Source of the DNA: Fibrobacter sp. UWB11
GTDB lineage: Bacteria > Fibrobacterota > Fibrobacteria > Fibrobacterales > Fibrobacteraceae
Assembly (NCBI RefSeq): GCF_900143015.1
Contig: NZ_FSRT01000002.1
Span: 620,001 to 684,000, forward strand
Direction: 5' to 3'
Length of the DNA: 64,000 bases
Shown here: positions 17,204 through 26,698 of the stretch, piece after piece
How positions within the stretch are numbered: position 1 is the stretch's first letter
How the letters are laid out: each line of letters begins with the position of its first letter
Made by a program: the position numbers and the translations under genes
Notes under the pieces: model-generated
Databases searched by the model: none
What the model saw: the letters and a program-made list of their open reading frames with translations, nothing else
Told to the model about the DNA's origin: nothing

Positions 17204-20200
17204 TCACTTTTTAATGAACTTGGACAAAATATACTTCATTTTATCAATGTCTATCGGTTTGGATATGTGTTCATCCATACCCGCATCAAGCGCAGCCTTG
17301 CGATCTTCCTCAAAAGCATTTGCAGTCATCGCAACAATCGGTATACGGGACTGGTAACGCGCCGGGAGTTCTCTAATCGCACGTGTTGCGGCAAAGCCAT
17401 CCATGATAGGCATCTGCACATCCATTAGGATAAGATCATACTGCTTGGGCATCGACTTCTTTATCAATTCAACAGCTTCTTTTCCATTTTCAGCCGTGAA
17501 CACCACAAAACCACAATCGGCAAGGATATCGCTTGCAATTTGGCGGTTCATTTCGTTGTCCTCGACAAGCAAAATTTTTCGACCCGCAAAATCAGACGTG
17601 GCAACGGAATTCTTCATTCCTTCTTTATTTTTATAGTGGAGCTTGAATTCAATACTCAGTATAACTTCTGTACCCTTATTTTCTTCGCTAAAGATTTCAA
17701 TATCGCCACCCATCATTTCCACGATATTCTTGGTGATGGACATGCCAAGGCCTGTTCCCTGGATACCGCTCACCGTCGAAGAATTCGCACGCGTAAACGG
17801 TTCGTAAATGGTCTTCAGGAATTCTTCGTTCATGCCCATGCCATTATCGCTGATGCGGAACACAAACATCGCAAAGCCCGGCTTTGACGATTCCTTTTCT
17901 TCGACCTGCATCATAACGGAGCCGCCAGCCTGCGTGTACTTAATTGCATTCGAAAGCACATTCAGGAGCACTTGATTCAAGCGAAGCTTGTCGCACATGA
18001 TTCCCGAATTATGGATATCGGTTTTCACTTCAAACTCAAGATGCTTTGCATCGACATCCGCTTGAACAATGTCCTTGAGCGTATCAATAATATCAACGAG
18101 ATCTTCGGCATTTTCCGAAAGCATCATCTTGCCCGATTCAATGCGGCTCATATCCAACACGTCATTAATCAGCGAAAGCAAATGATTCGAACTTTGTCCA
18201 AGCTTTTTCAAGTAATCCAGTACAACGTCCTTTTCGTCGATATGCGCCATCGCAAGCCCGGTAAAACCGACAATCGCATTCATCGGCGTACGGATATCGT
18301 GGCTCATATTCGAGAGAAAAGCCGTCTTTGCGCGGTCAGAGGACTGCGCCATCGAAAGTGCTTTTTGCAACATGACCTGTTGCTTTTCAAGCAAATCATT
18401 CTGCTCGGCAATTTTCGCATCGAGTTCAAGTTTTTCGACCTGGTCATCACTCAAGAGCATAAACGAAAGCACAAAGGAAACGACTTCGTTTTCTTCGTTA
18501 CGTTCAATCGTCGTAAACCTGGCGCGCAGCCATTCGCCACTTTCAATCTTAAATTCCTGTTCACGCTGGTCGGCATCTTTCAAGAACTTCTGCACATAGA
18601 AGAGGTTCGAAAGCTTTAGCCAATCCTGTTTAAAATCATCCGAAACTATGCCACTGATTTTCTTGACTTCACCAGAGTAGGTGCTATACAGGGGGCGTTT
18701 TTCCACCCACGAGACATTCGAAGACTTGATAGTACGGAAAGAATTATCCTCGACATTCACAAAGTAAATGGACACGTAATCGTCATAAAGGATATCGTTC
18801 ACAAAGTCCTTGAGAATCAAATCATCCTTTTCGGCAAAACCAAGCGCCACAGCCTTGGGGCTATCGAGTTCGTTCCCGACCTTTACAAATTTCATTTCGC
18901 AATAATGCGGACGACCATCGACATTACCGCGATACGTTGTAATAAACGTTTTTCTCAAGGAAAGTTCGCGCTTAATGTTTTCTATAGCGCCAGCCTCACG
19001 CATCATCTGGCGGTCGCGTTCCCAGACAACACCATTTACATATTCTTCAAAAGCCTTAGAATACAATACACCCGAGCGGAAGCGGCTACCGAAAAGCGAT
19101 TCCGATTCCTTGTTCATGGAATAAGGTGTAATGGAATCTTTTTCAAGATCAATGTAGTAGACCGAAGAATACTCCGATGCCAAAATATCGATAATTTCAA
19201 GATCCTGTTCAATCTTTTTCTGGTGCATGCGCGCCGTACGGATTTGCTCATCCTTGTCGGCAAATCCAATCACAAAAGCCCTTTGCTTTTTGTTTACGGC
19301 AACAACCTTACATTCACAGAACCGATCGGCATAGTTGACATACTCAAAGCTCGTGACGCCTTTTTTCTGGAGAAGCGGCTTTAAATTTTTAACAGAAAGT
19401 TTTCTGATAACAAAGTCGACATTTTCAGGAGAGACAACCTTATTTGCAATAAAATCAATGGCACCGCTATAAGTCTTTTCGCCAAGCGAGGTGCCGAGCA
19501 TTTTCTGGATATTTGCATTGAGCTTGTGTGCAGTCACCAAGTCCGCTTCTAGGTCGCAATAGAAAATGCACGAATAATCCGAGGCCAAAAGCGACGTCAC
19601 TGCAGCATCTTCATCCATGCGTTTCCGGCGGTTGATTTCGTTTTCGGCAAATCCTGCCACTAGCTTTAGCACTGCAAAATTTTTCTGCGATTCCTTCGGA
19701 TTATCGAGAACAAGAACTCCAAAACGTTCTTCGTCAGAAACAATTGTCGAGGCGCTTATACTCTTTACATCTTGAACCGGCAACTCTCTATACAACCTAT
19801 CCCAAACGCCATACTCGTCATTTTGCGAATCGAGATAGACGGCGTCCATGTCCCCCACGGAATCTATCCATGGTTTAAAGAATACTATCGGAATACGTTG
19901 AAGGTCCGCCTTGTTGGGCCTTACACCCTTGCGGCACCATTCATACGTACTGCTAAGAGTTTGCCTTTCCTTGTCGCTTTCGAGAATGTAAGCCCTATCA
20001 GCCGCATAAAAAGAAGCGAGCGTTGAAAGCAGTTCCTCGACAGCATCCCTTGAACGGTTTTCCTTATAAAGAACATCGATACAGTCACGAATGGCAGCAT
20101 CTTGCTTTTGCTGTTCCGAAACGTTGTACGCGACCATCATTGCCTGGTACTCGTTCAAGATTTCATTCTTTGAAACATAGCAGACAAAGCGGCTGTAGTG

Positions 20201-20989
20201 CCAGCCAATGTGCGGCGAATAGAATCTGCAAGTATATTCCGGGATTGAATCGCCCTTCTGGAACTGGTCAATAAGCGTCTTGGCCGAGAGGTGCTGGACA
20301 AAAGCCTTCCTGTATTCCTTATCGACAAGTTGATCTGCAATTTTTCGTATAACAGCATCGTATGACGGAAAATCAGTGCCAAACGATTCGCTCACATCGA
20401 CCGACTTTCCTTCGACAATTTGAATAAACGGCCGGTAGATATTTCCTTCGGAAAGGTTCACCTTGAAATAACTGTAAGCTTTATCAAGAATTGCCTTTCC
20501 GTACAACTTTTCGTTCAGGGCACTCTGCAAACGCTCACGCTTGGTATCCAAGTCCATCGTCGTGATTTCTTGACGCAGTTCATCTTCTGCCGTTTTCTGG
20601 ATTAACGCAAGCTCGGTAATATCCTTGTGCCAGCCTTCAAGCCGTACACCTTTTTTATAATCAAAATTACGGTTCCCTCCACAACGGACAAAACGAACTC
20701 GACCATCGGGAGAATGCCATGGGTACTGAATTTCAGCCGCCTGACCAGCGCTCATCTTATCGACATACGCCTTCACTTCGGCAAAATGTTCCGGATCAAT
20801 GTTATCGAACCAGGCATGAAAAATATCTTCCCCAGAAACACCTTCCGAAAGGCCGAGCAATTTCAGCATCGTTTCGTTGGCGATCATCCGTGGGGCGCAA
20901 CCTTCATCGATTTCAACAGCCCAAAGACCGATGCCAACAGCATCCAGAATATTTGTCGTCAAGGGAATCAAATTTTCAGCCATAAACAT
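17204..20989 (-). CDS. Soluble multi-PAS hybrid histidine kinase/response regulator
   Basis: A 1261-residue cytoplasmic hybrid kinase without membrane helices. The N-terminus is a PAS domain (MLKLLGLSEGVSGEDIF); several PAS/GAF-like sensor regions follow up to about residue 860, including a GAF-like part (DRAYILESDKERQTLS). HisKA His is in SHDIRTPMNAIVGF (about 896), then the ATPase (NQVLLNVLSNAIKY, DNGMGM, GTGLGMSI) and a receiver (KILLVEDNEMNRQI, LMDVQMPIMDG at about 1187, HISKP). Repeated YVNY.../CEMKFV segments suggest internal duplication of sensor domains. ATG at 20989 or the internal one at 20983 could be used. The second kinase follows after 4 nt. Confidence 0.9.
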   Translation of the reverse strand: MFMAENLIPLTTNILDAVGIGLWAVEIDEGCAPRMIANETMLKLLGLSEGVSGEDIFHAWFDNIDPEHFAEVKAYVDKMSAGQAAEIQYPWHSPDGRVRFVRCGGNRNFDYKKGVRLEGWHKDITELALIQKTAEDELRQEITTMDLDTKRERLQSALNEKLYGKAILDKAYSYFKVNLSEGNIYRPFIQIVEGKSVDVSESFGTDFPSYDAVIRKIADQLVDKEYRKAFVQHLSAKTLIDQFQKGDSIPEYTCRFYSPHIGWHYSRFVCYVSKNEILNEYQAMMVAYNVSEQQKQDAAIRDCIDVLYKENRSRDAVEELLSTLASFYAADRAYILESDKERQTLSSTYEWCRKGVRPNKADLQRIPIVFFKPWIDSVGDMDAVYLDSQNDEYGVWDRLYRELPVQDVKSISASTIVSDEERFGVLVLDNPKESQKNFAVLKLVAGFAENEINRRKRMDEDAAVTSLLASDYSCIFYCDLEADLVTAHKLNANIQKMLGTSLGEKTYSGAIDFIANKVVSPENVDFVIRKLSVKNLKPLLQKKGVTSFEYVNYADRFCECKVVAVNKKQRAFVIGFADKDEQIRTARMHQKKIEQDLEIIDILASEYSSVYYIDLEKDSITPYSMNKESESLFGSRFRSGVLYSKAFEEYVNGVVWERDRQMMREAGAIENIKRELSLRKTFITTYRGNVDGRPHYCEMKFVKVGNELDSPKAVALGFAEKDDLILKDFVNDILYDDYVSIYFVNVEDNSFRTIKSSNVSWVEKRPLYSTYSGEVKKISGIVSDDFKQDWLKLSNLFYVQKFLKDADQREQEFKIESGEWLRARFTTIERNEENEVVSFVLSFMLLSDDQVEKLELDAKIAEQNDLLEKQQVMLQKALSMAQSSDRAKTAFLSNMSHDIRTPMNAIVGFTGLAMAHIDEKDVVLDYLKKLGQSSNHLLSLINDVLDMSRIESGKMMLSENAEDLVDIIDTLKDIVQADVDAKHLEFEVKTDIHNSGIMCDKLRLNQVLLNVLSNAIKYTQAGGSVMMQVEEKESSKPGFAMFVFRISDNGMGMNEEFLKTIYEPFTRANSSTVSGIQGTGLGMSITKNIVEMMGGDIEIFSEENKGTEVILSIEFKLHYKNKEGMKNSVATSDFAGRKILLVEDNEMNRQIASDILADCGFVVFTAENGKEAVELIKKSMPKQYDLILMDVQMPIMDGFAATRAIRELPARYQSRIPIVAMTANAFEEDRKAALDAGMDEHISKPIDIDKMKYILSKFIKK

Positions 20990-21114
20990 TTACCATAACT
21001 ACCTTATAAAAATAATACGTTTTATCATCAATATTTCAAACCAACGAAAATAAATATGTCAAGGCAAACAACACTTTATACCGATTTTCGAACCACATTT
21101 CCCGAAAAAAGTAC

Positions 21115-21144
21115 AAAAAATCCGGATATCTTTCGATATCCGGA
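21115..21144 (-). terminator. Terminator after prs
   Basis: A perfect 10-bp stem TCCGGATATC/GATATCCGGA with TTTC loop. Reading on the minus strand it is followed by a T6 run (21115-21120). Confidence 0.9.
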
Positions 21145-21168
21145 TTTCATTCCCATATACAGCCAAAA

Positions 21169-22335
21169 TTAGAAGAATGCAGGCGGCCAACGCGGGTTCT
21201 TGGAGGACATATCGATCTTGTAGAAGTCCTTCTCGAAACGTCCGTCGTCCATGCCGTACATCTGCATCACGTGGCGAGCAATCCACTTGCCAAGTTTCAA
21301 GACAGTGAGTTTCTTGCGAAGACGACCCTGGCAGTCACGGTTCATGATATCCGGAAGCGTGGAGGTCGTGAGAATTTCGTCGATAGCCGGGCTATTGAGC
21401 TTTTCACGGGCTTCGGCACTGGTGTGGAAGTGCGTCACGCCGAAGCAAACGCGGTTCGGGTGGCCCTTCTTGATGTGTTCGCAGCACTGAACGATCGTTG
21501 TACCCGTGCGGACCATGTCGTCGAATACGATCACGTCCTTGCCTTCGATTTCTTCGATGCTGATGTCGGAAAGTTCCGGGTTGAAGGTCATGGAAATTTC
21601 GCGTTCACCAGTACGAACCTTGTCCATAACAACGCGCTTGCATTCCGGAAGCTGGAGAGCATCGTATACAGCGTTCATGAACGGACGTGCACCCTTGTCC
21701 GGGGAAACGATAACGAGGTTGTTGCCATCCTTACCGGTCTGAACAAAGTTGCTGTTCTTGATGTAGTGAGCGTAAACGTCGGTCGGAATCAAGTTGTGGA
21801 AGTGACCTTCGAAAACGTCGTTGAAAAGGTTCTGGACCTTGATGCTGTGGTTGTGGCAAGTCACAACGGCATCGACGCCAGCGGTCTTCAAAAGCTGGGC
21901 GTAAAGGAGGCTCGTGAATGCCTGACCGTCGAACTTCTTGAGGTCGATGTCCGGGCGATCCTTTTCAAGTTCGCCAATGCGGTGCGGACCACGGTCCTGA
22001 GCGCTATAGAACAAATCCGGTTCCACGAGAACGACCTGTTCGGCACCGTTATCCTTTGCGGCGCGAGCGAGGATACAGTTACGCATAGCGTAATCGTTAC
22101 GGCTGCGTTCGTGGTTCGAAACAGAGCAAATCAAGACAATCTTGCCTTCCAAGCGGCGGCCGATACGTTCCATATCGTCCACATCCAGCATGTAGCGGGG
22201 GCAGAATTCGGAGTTGGCGAAAGTCTTCAGGGAGACCACGTCGGAGATATCTTCACGGAGGCCGATGTACTGAGCCATGTCGATGGCAAACGGATCATCG
22301 GTAAAGTTACCGGTCACGATAAAACGATCTGACAT
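21169..22335 (-). CDS. prs: Ribose-phosphate pyrophosphokinase (PRPP synthetase), divergent
   Basis: A 388-residue enzyme making PRPP from ribose 5-phosphate and ATP. Family marks: the PRPP-binding loop VIVFDDMVRTGTTIVQ, VVTCHNHSIKVQNLF in place of the usual D-L-H-x-x-Q-I-Q-G-F-F, and IVSPDKGARPFMNAV (pyrophosphate loop). It is about 70 residues longer than classical bacterial Prs and the N-terminus is divergent, so substrate use should be taken with some reserve. It lies downstream of eno but after a terminator, so it probably has its own promoter in 22336-22436. Confidence 0.85.
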   Translation of the reverse strand: MSDRFIVTGNFTDDPFAIDMAQYIGLREDISDVVSLKTFANSEFCPRYMLDVDDMERIGRRLEGKIVLICSVSNHERSRNDYAMRNCILARAAKDNGAEQVVLVEPDLFYSAQDRGPHRIGELEKDRPDIDLKKFDGQAFTSLLYAQLLKTAGVDAVVTCHNHSIKVQNLFNDVFEGHFHNLIPTDVYAHYIKNSNFVQTGKDGNNLVIVSPDKGARPFMNAVYDALQLPECKRVVMDKVRTGEREISMTFNPELSDISIEEIEGKDVIVFDDMVRTGTTIVQCCEHIKKGHPNRVCFGVTHFHTSAEAREKLNSPAIDEILTTSTLPDIMNRDCQGRLRKKLTVLKLGKWIARHVMQMYGMDDGRFEKDFYKIDMSSKNPRWPPAFF

Positions 22336-22436
22336 ATTTTTGCCTTGATTGAAGGGTTGTTTTTTGTGTTATTGCCAAATATAGTTAGAATCTATCCACG
22401 TTTCAAGTTTTAGGGCAAGAAAATCACCAAAAGCAA

Positions 22437-22465
22437 AAAAGCCCCGGCTTCCGCCGAGGCTCTTT
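22437..22465 (-). terminator. Terminator after eno
   Basis: On the minus strand AGCCTCGGC-GGAA-GCCGGGGCT (22440-22461) is followed by TTTTTTGC. Confidence 0.85.
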
Positions 22466-22505
22466 TTTAGATACTTTGTTCTAAAAGAAGCTAATTACTT
22501 AGCGT

Positions 22506-22565
22506 TGCGCTACTTCGTAGCGCAGTCCTAAGCGGCTCAGTCATAGAAACAAGCAAGCTTGTTTC
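22506..22565. other. Two strong hairpins in the eno 3' untranslated region
   Basis: Stem TGCGCTAC/GTAGCGCA with a 3-nt loop (22506-22524) and stem GAAACAAG/CTTGTTTC with a 4-nt loop (22546-22565) lie between the eno stop and its terminator. Neither is followed by T-runs. They could protect the transcript 3' end. Confidence 0.5.
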
Positions 22566-22581
22566 TGCGACACTCGCCTTA

Positions 22582-24009
22582 TTAAGCCTTCTTGCAAGCT
22601 TTCTTGCAAGCAGCCTTCTTGGCCGGAGCCTTAGCAGCCTTGCAGTTCTTGCGCGGGTCGCCAGCGTAGACAGCAGCCTTGCCGAGTTCTTCTTCGATGC
22701 GGAGGAGGCGGTTGTACTTGCAGACGCGGTCCGTACGAGAGAGGGAACCAGTCTTGATCTGGCCAGCGGCAGTACCGACGGCGAGGTCAGCAATGAAGGT
22801 GTCTTCGGTTTCGCCAGAACGGTGAGAAACGATCGGAGCATAGCCTTCAACCTGAGCGCGCTTGATAGCAGCGAGGGTTTCAGAAACAGAACCGACCTGG
22901 TTCACCTTGATAAGGATAGCGTTAGCGATGCCAGCCTTGATGCCTTCGTCGAAGATGGTCGGGTTGGTCACGAACAGGTCGTCACCCACGAGGTTGATCT
23001 TGCCACCGAGCTTGTCAGTAAGAACCTTCCAACCTGCCCAGTCAGCTTCATCGAGACCGTCTTCAATGGAGAAGATGGAGTACTTGTCGATGAGCTTTTC
23101 ATAGAGCTTGACCATGTCAGCAGACTTGACAGTCTTCTTGGTGCTCTTCTTGAACGTGTAGGTAACAGCCTTGGAGCCTTCCTTTTCAGTTTCCTTGTCG
23201 CAGAATTCGGAAGAAGCAACGTCAAGAGCGATCTTGATGTCCTTGCCGAAAACGTAACCAGCGTTTTCAGTAGCGGTCTTCAAAGCAGCGAGAGCCTTTT
23301 CGAGGGTCATCACGTCCTTGATTTCGTAACCGAACTTGTTCTTAGCCGGCTTGATAGCAACGCCCGGAGCAAAGCCACCTTCGTCACCAACCGTCGTATC
23401 GAAACCACCCTTCTTGAGGACAGCCTTAAGAGCGTGGAAGATTTCGGTCACCATCTGGAGACCCTTGGAGAAAGTCTTAGCGCCAACCGGAGCGATCATG
23501 AATTCCTGGAAGTCGATCGGAGCGGAAGAGTGAGCACCACCGTTGATCACGTTGCACATCGGGCACGGGAGGGTGAGCTTTTCAGTGCCATGGAGCTTAG
23601 CAATGTACTGGTAAAGCGGAAGGCCAGCATCCTTAGCAGCAGCAACGCAGACAGCCATGGAAACGCCGAGGATAGCGTTTGCACCGAGCGTGTTCTTGAG
23701 CATGCGGTTGCCGTCGAGTTCGATCATAGCGTCATCAACTTCAGTCTGCTTGGACGGATCCATGCCGATGATCTTCTTTGCAATCTTCTTGTTCACGTTA
23801 TCCACGGCCTTGTAAACGCTCTTGCCGAGGAACTTGCTCTTGTCACCGTCGCGGAGTTCGCATGCTTCGCGTTCACCGGTGGAAGCACCACTCGGAACAG
23901 CAGCGTGACCGGTCACACCGTTTTCGAGGGTAACATCAACTTCGAGAGAGGGATTGCCGCGAGAGTCAAGAATCTGGCGGGCAACAACGGATTTAATTAA
24001 AGAAGCCAT
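22582..24009 (-). CDS. eno: Enolase with Lys/Ala/Cys-rich tail
   Basis: A 475-residue glycolytic enolase (2-phosphoglycerate to phosphoenolpyruvate). Typical motifs: [17 protein letters not shown] at the start, [24 protein letters not shown] (metal and substrate acids), [14 protein letters not shown] (catalytic Lys) and [15 protein letters not shown]. Bacterial enolases are about 430 residues. This one has an internal charged stretch around residues 270-290 and a C-terminal tail of about 30 residues made almost only of Lys, Ala and Cys ([19 protein letters not shown]). The tail is unusual and probably disordered. The gene has its own terminator. Confidence 0.97.
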   Translation of the reverse strand: MASLIKSVVARQILDSRGNPSLEVDVTLENGVTGHAAVPSGASTGEREACELRDGDKSKFLGKSVYKAVDNVNKKIAKKIIGMDPSKQTEVDDAMIELDGNRMLKNTLGANAILGVSMAVCVAAAKDAGLPLYQYIAKLHGTEKLTLPCPMCNVINGGAHSSAPIDFQEFMIAPVGAKTFSKGLQMVTEIFHALKAVLKKGGFDTTVGDEGGFAPGVAIKPAKNKFGYEIKDVMTLEKALAALKTATENAGYVFGKDIKIALDVASSEFCDKETEKEGSKAVTYTFKKSTKKTVKSADMVKLYEKLIDKYSIFSIEDGLDEADWAGWKVLTDKLGGKINLVGDDLFVTNPTIFDEGIKAGIANAILIKVNQVGSVSETLAAIKRAQVEGYAPIVSHRSGETEDTFIADLAVGTAAGQIKTGSLSRTDRVCKYNRLLRIEEELGKAAVYAGDPRKNCKAAKAPAKKAACKKACKKA

Positions 24010-24105
24010 TTTTAGCCTTTTGTTTTAGAGTGAAAATTTTGATGCAAAAAATATAGAAAAGTAGGAAGTAAGCAGTAGACAGCAAGAAGAAAAAATGTGA
24101 AGAAT

Positions 24106-24156
24106 TAGTTGTTAGCGATTAGTCGTTGGTCATTAGTCGTTAGTTGTTAGTTAATG
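24106..24156. repeat. Short TTAGT(C/T)GTTAG-type tandem repeat
   Basis: Degenerate units TTAGTTGTTAG, GATTAGTCGTTGG, TCATTAGTCGTTAG and TTGTTAGTTAA follow each other. A short related stretch (GGTCATTGGTCGTTAGTCAT) lies at 12648-12667. Confidence 0.6.
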
Positions 24157-24162
24157 CTCCTC

Positions 24163-24212
24163 CGTCATCCTGACTCTGGATCCTGTAAGGAGACAGAGGA
24201 AGGATCCTGTGA
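24163..24212. repeat. Dispersed repeat (CCGTCATCCTGA...GGATCCTG)
   Basis: GTCATCCTGACTCTGGATCC followed by a purine-rich region and AGGAAGGATCCTG. It belongs to the TGTCATCCTGA repeat family by its left end and lies just after the outer-membrane protein stop. Confidence 0.5.
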
Positions 24213-24214
24213 AA

Positions 24215-25024
24215 TTACTTTCTTGCGAATCGCAGTCCCACCCAAATTGTATGAAGGTTGAACATGCTGTATTCCTTTTCAGATTCAACCGGATTTTCAA
24301 ACGCTGCGGTTAAAGCGACACCCATGTTCCACTTTTCGTTAATAGACCAAGTATGCCCCACATCAAAAGTGAGGCTGTAATTTGGGGCAGATGTTATCTC
24401 AATAGCACCATGATTCCTGTCTGCAACACCAGTCTTTTCCTCTTCTACCTGGGTTTCGATAATGGAGAAACCGAATGACGCACCGGCATGGAAACCCGTC
24501 AAGGGTGATTCCTTTTGGGCAAAGGGAAATACCGTAAATCCGGCCCCAAAGAACAATCGCGTTGAAAAAGAATGAAGCTCACTGTAGCGAAGATAGTCTT
24601 CATACTCTACCCTGTGATTATGGAACGAATATCCTTCATCATCGCCATCGTATTCCACGGGTTTACTCATTACATAACAATCAAACACATGGAAACCTTC
24701 AGTGTACGTTCCCTGAACAACACCAAATACAGCCAGCTTTTCCCAGCCATACCCCACTTTCAAATCCAGCACTGGGCCATAGCCCACGTATTCCACCCTG
24801 TCTCGCGGAGCATATTCCCCACTAGGCCCCGTATCCACACAATCCTCATGTTCAAAACATTCACCCACATGGTCATCTGCCTGTTGCAACCGACGAGGGC
24901 GTTCCTGTTCCACGTAATCCGCCTTGGCGATGCCTAGAGAACCTTCCAAATAAAGTCCCTTGGCCGAAGCACCAGCGACAAGAACAGAAATTACCAAAAC
25001 ACAACTCTTAAAAATCTTTTTCAT
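24215..25024 (-). CDS. Secreted beta-rich (outer-membrane barrel-like) protein
   Basis: A 269-residue protein with a signal peptide (MKKIFKSCVLVISVLVAGASA) followed by alternating hydrophobic/polar strands (LYLEGSLGIAKADYV, VGYGPVLDLKVGYGWEKLA, TRLFFGAGFTVFPF, FHAGASFGFSIIETQ, YSLTFDVGHTWSINEKW) ending in VGLRFARK. The pattern fits a small outer-membrane barrel of eight or so strands; no specific family is recognised. The ATG at 25024 has AGGGA in front. It starts 10 nt after the preceding lipoprotein stop, so it is the last gene of a five-gene operon. Confidence 0.7.
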   Translation of the reverse strand: MKKIFKSCVLVISVLVAGASAKGLYLEGSLGIAKADYVEQERPRRLQQADDHVGECFEHEDCVDTGPSGEYAPRDRVEYVGYGPVLDLKVGYGWEKLAVFGVVQGTYTEGFHVFDCYVMSKPVEYDGDDEGYSFHNHRVEYEDYLRYSELHSFSTRLFFGAGFTVFPFAQKESPLTGFHAGASFGFSIIETQVEEEKTGVADRNHGAIEITSAPNYSLTFDVGHTWSINEKWNMGVALTAAFENPVESEKEYSMFNLHTIWVGLRFARK

Positions 25025-25034
25025 AAAAATGTCC

Positions 25035-26042
25035 CTACGAAAACCAGCCACCTTTAATCTTTACCAATTCCCATTTTCCATTTTTCTTAGACAAGTAGTA
25101 ATACCATCCTTGATCCCCTTCTCCGACATCCAGTATTACCAAATCGTGACTCTTGTTAAATACGGCATTATATATAATCGGAGGCGATTCAAGTAAGAAA
25201 CCACCCCAAAAAAGCGGTACAACAATAATCTTTGGAATCCAGAAAGATTGAATTTTCCGCAGTAATGGCCAATCCCGATGTTTCCAATCAACTTTTGCAT
25301 TCATAAAGTCATTCATTAGCGTTTTATATTCCTTGCTCAAAACAAGAACCTTGTGGCCCATTGGTGTTTTGTCCATGCAGGCAAATTTCGCTTCTTTCCT
25401 TCCATCCCGACGTGCATGGAACATATCAATCTTATCCATTTCATTCATATCAGAAGCAGACGTGTCAAAATACACCACATTCATCCTCTGAACAAAGTAA
25501 ATGCTATCATATATGCTATAAGCCTTTTTCAAACCAGACACAGCCTCTTTAAGCGGGATATCCATAATCACCGCATTTAACAAATCTGAATGTTCACTCC
25601 TATTTTTTAGATTGCCATTAGGATCAACAAGTTCTATTGAGAGTACACTATCCTTTTTCATAAGGGATTCGCGCTTTTCCTTATCAAGCGTATGCCAATA
25701 GGTATCTTTAGTATAAAGCTCCATTACAACTTTATAGATTTCGCGTAATTCAGCCGCCAAAGAATCGTCCGGCGCAACCGTCCCGCAAAGAGAATCCGAT
25801 GACAATTCCCATCTCGCAAAAAAGTGATCCCTGTAATCGTTCATGGAATCGCGCGACAGCGTATCACCCGTTGCCTGGAACCGCTCATAGAATTTAAACG
25901 CACGCGTAAGGACCGTGTCCAACGGCAGTCCTTTTAACGCCTCAAACCGTTTTGCTTTTCGCACTTCATCTTCATTGGATTGCGAGCACCCGCAAAGGAA
26001 CAACGCTATCAATAAAAACGGCAGCCAACACAATTTCATCAT
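25035..26042 (-). CDS. Lipoprotein of unknown function (paralogue of 57447-58445)
   Basis: A 335-residue lipoprotein with lipobox FLCGC at about residues 15-19, followed by SQSNEDEVRKAKRFEALK. It is clearly paralogous to the lipoprotein at 57447-58445: shared blocks include LPLDTVL-RAF-FYE, DSLCGT--PDDSLAA-LREI, KTP-G--VLVL-KEY, and the C-terminal YYLSK-GKWE-V-I--GW-S. No known domain is recognised. Spacing of 7 nt upstream and 10 nt downstream shows operon membership. Confidence 0.7.
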   Translation of the reverse strand: MMKLCWLPFLLIALFLCGCSQSNEDEVRKAKRFEALKGLPLDTVLTRAFKFYERFQATGDTLSRDSMNDYRDHFFARWELSSDSLCGTVAPDDSLAAELREIYKVVMELYTKDTYWHTLDKEKRESLMKKDSVLSIELVDPNGNLKNRSEHSDLLNAVIMDIPLKEAVSGLKKAYSIYDSIYFVQRMNVVYFDTSASDMNEMDKIDMFHARRDGRKEAKFACMDKTPMGHKVLVLSKEYKTLMNDFMNAKVDWKHRDWPLLRKIQSFWIPKIIVVPLFWGGFLLESPPIIYNAVFNKSHDLVILDVGEGDQGWYYYLSKKNGKWELVKIKGGWFS

Positions 26043-26049
26043 TCAATTG

Positions 26050-26673
26050 CTAATACGTCTTGTGACTTTTCACGATATCTATCAAAATTTTCTCAATATC
26101 CGTCTCGCGATTTTTCTGGTTGACTTCAATCGTGAAATAATTATTGTTCTTCGTCATGAGTACCGCATACGCAACACCGTACGAACCGTTTGAAGTCACC
26201 ATCCAAGCAAACGCATCGCCATCTTGCCTTTCGAATTTCGTCTCGCTATACTGAATCGGCTTATCAGAATTTTCAGCTTTAGTCATCGTCTTGTAATGAT
26301 CGAAAAGGCCCATGAGAATCAACGAATCCGACTGGCCAAAATCCACACCGCTTTCGGTTTCAAGACTTTCGAACAAGCTCTTAGTCTGACCATCAATCGC
26401 CACCTTCACATACGAATCAGCCGCACCTTCTGCAAGCTCTATCCGCGTATTTACACCTTCCTTCTTTTGAATTTTAAGAGGCACCCATTCAGCAGACGGG
26501 AGTTCAAAAGTGAGCGGTTCAGGATACGGGACATCCAATTTAATCACCGGGCTCCCCGTCCAAAAAGATTTTGTCTTATGAAGAATGATATCGTTGTGGT
26601 TCTTGGCACACCCGCCAAGGAATAGCAACGAAGCTGAAAATAGAAGTACGATGGTTTTCTTTATGGTTTTCAT
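26050..26673 (-). CDS. Lipoprotein of unknown function
   Basis: A 207-residue lipoprotein (lipobox FLGGC at residues 18-22, then AKNHND) with a predicted soluble alpha/beta remainder; I recognise no family. The C-terminal half (SETKFERQDGDAFAWMVTSN, YGVAYAVLMTKNNNYFTIEV) reads like the envelope-stress type domains that sit beneath many Fibrobacter lipoproteins, but this is only an impression. It is the third gene of the operon, 25 nt after the large secreted protein. Confidence 0.65.
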   Translation of the reverse strand: MKTIKKTIVLLFSASLLFLGGCAKNHNDIILHKTKSFWTGSPVIKLDVPYPEPLTFELPSAEWVPLKIQKKEGVNTRIELAEGAADSYVKVAIDGQTKSLFESLETESGVDFGQSDSLILMGLFDHYKTMTKAENSDKPIQYSETKFERQDGDAFAWMVTSNGSYGVAYAVLMTKNNNYFTIEVNQKNRETDIEKILIDIVKSHKTY

Positions 26674-26698
26674 GATTGAAACATCCTTTATAAAAAAT

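Noticed and set aside
21271-22332. 353-codon ORF antisense to prs
   Set aside because: Covers almost exactly the prs gene on the other strand and lacks any domain.
22822-24000. 392-codon ORF antisense to enolase
   Set aside because: It is a codon-bias shadow of eno; the eno translation has all family motifs.
24106-24156. Small tandem repeat as a minisatellite or origin iteron
   Set aside because: Units are too degenerate and there is no DnaA-box cluster or replication gene nearby.
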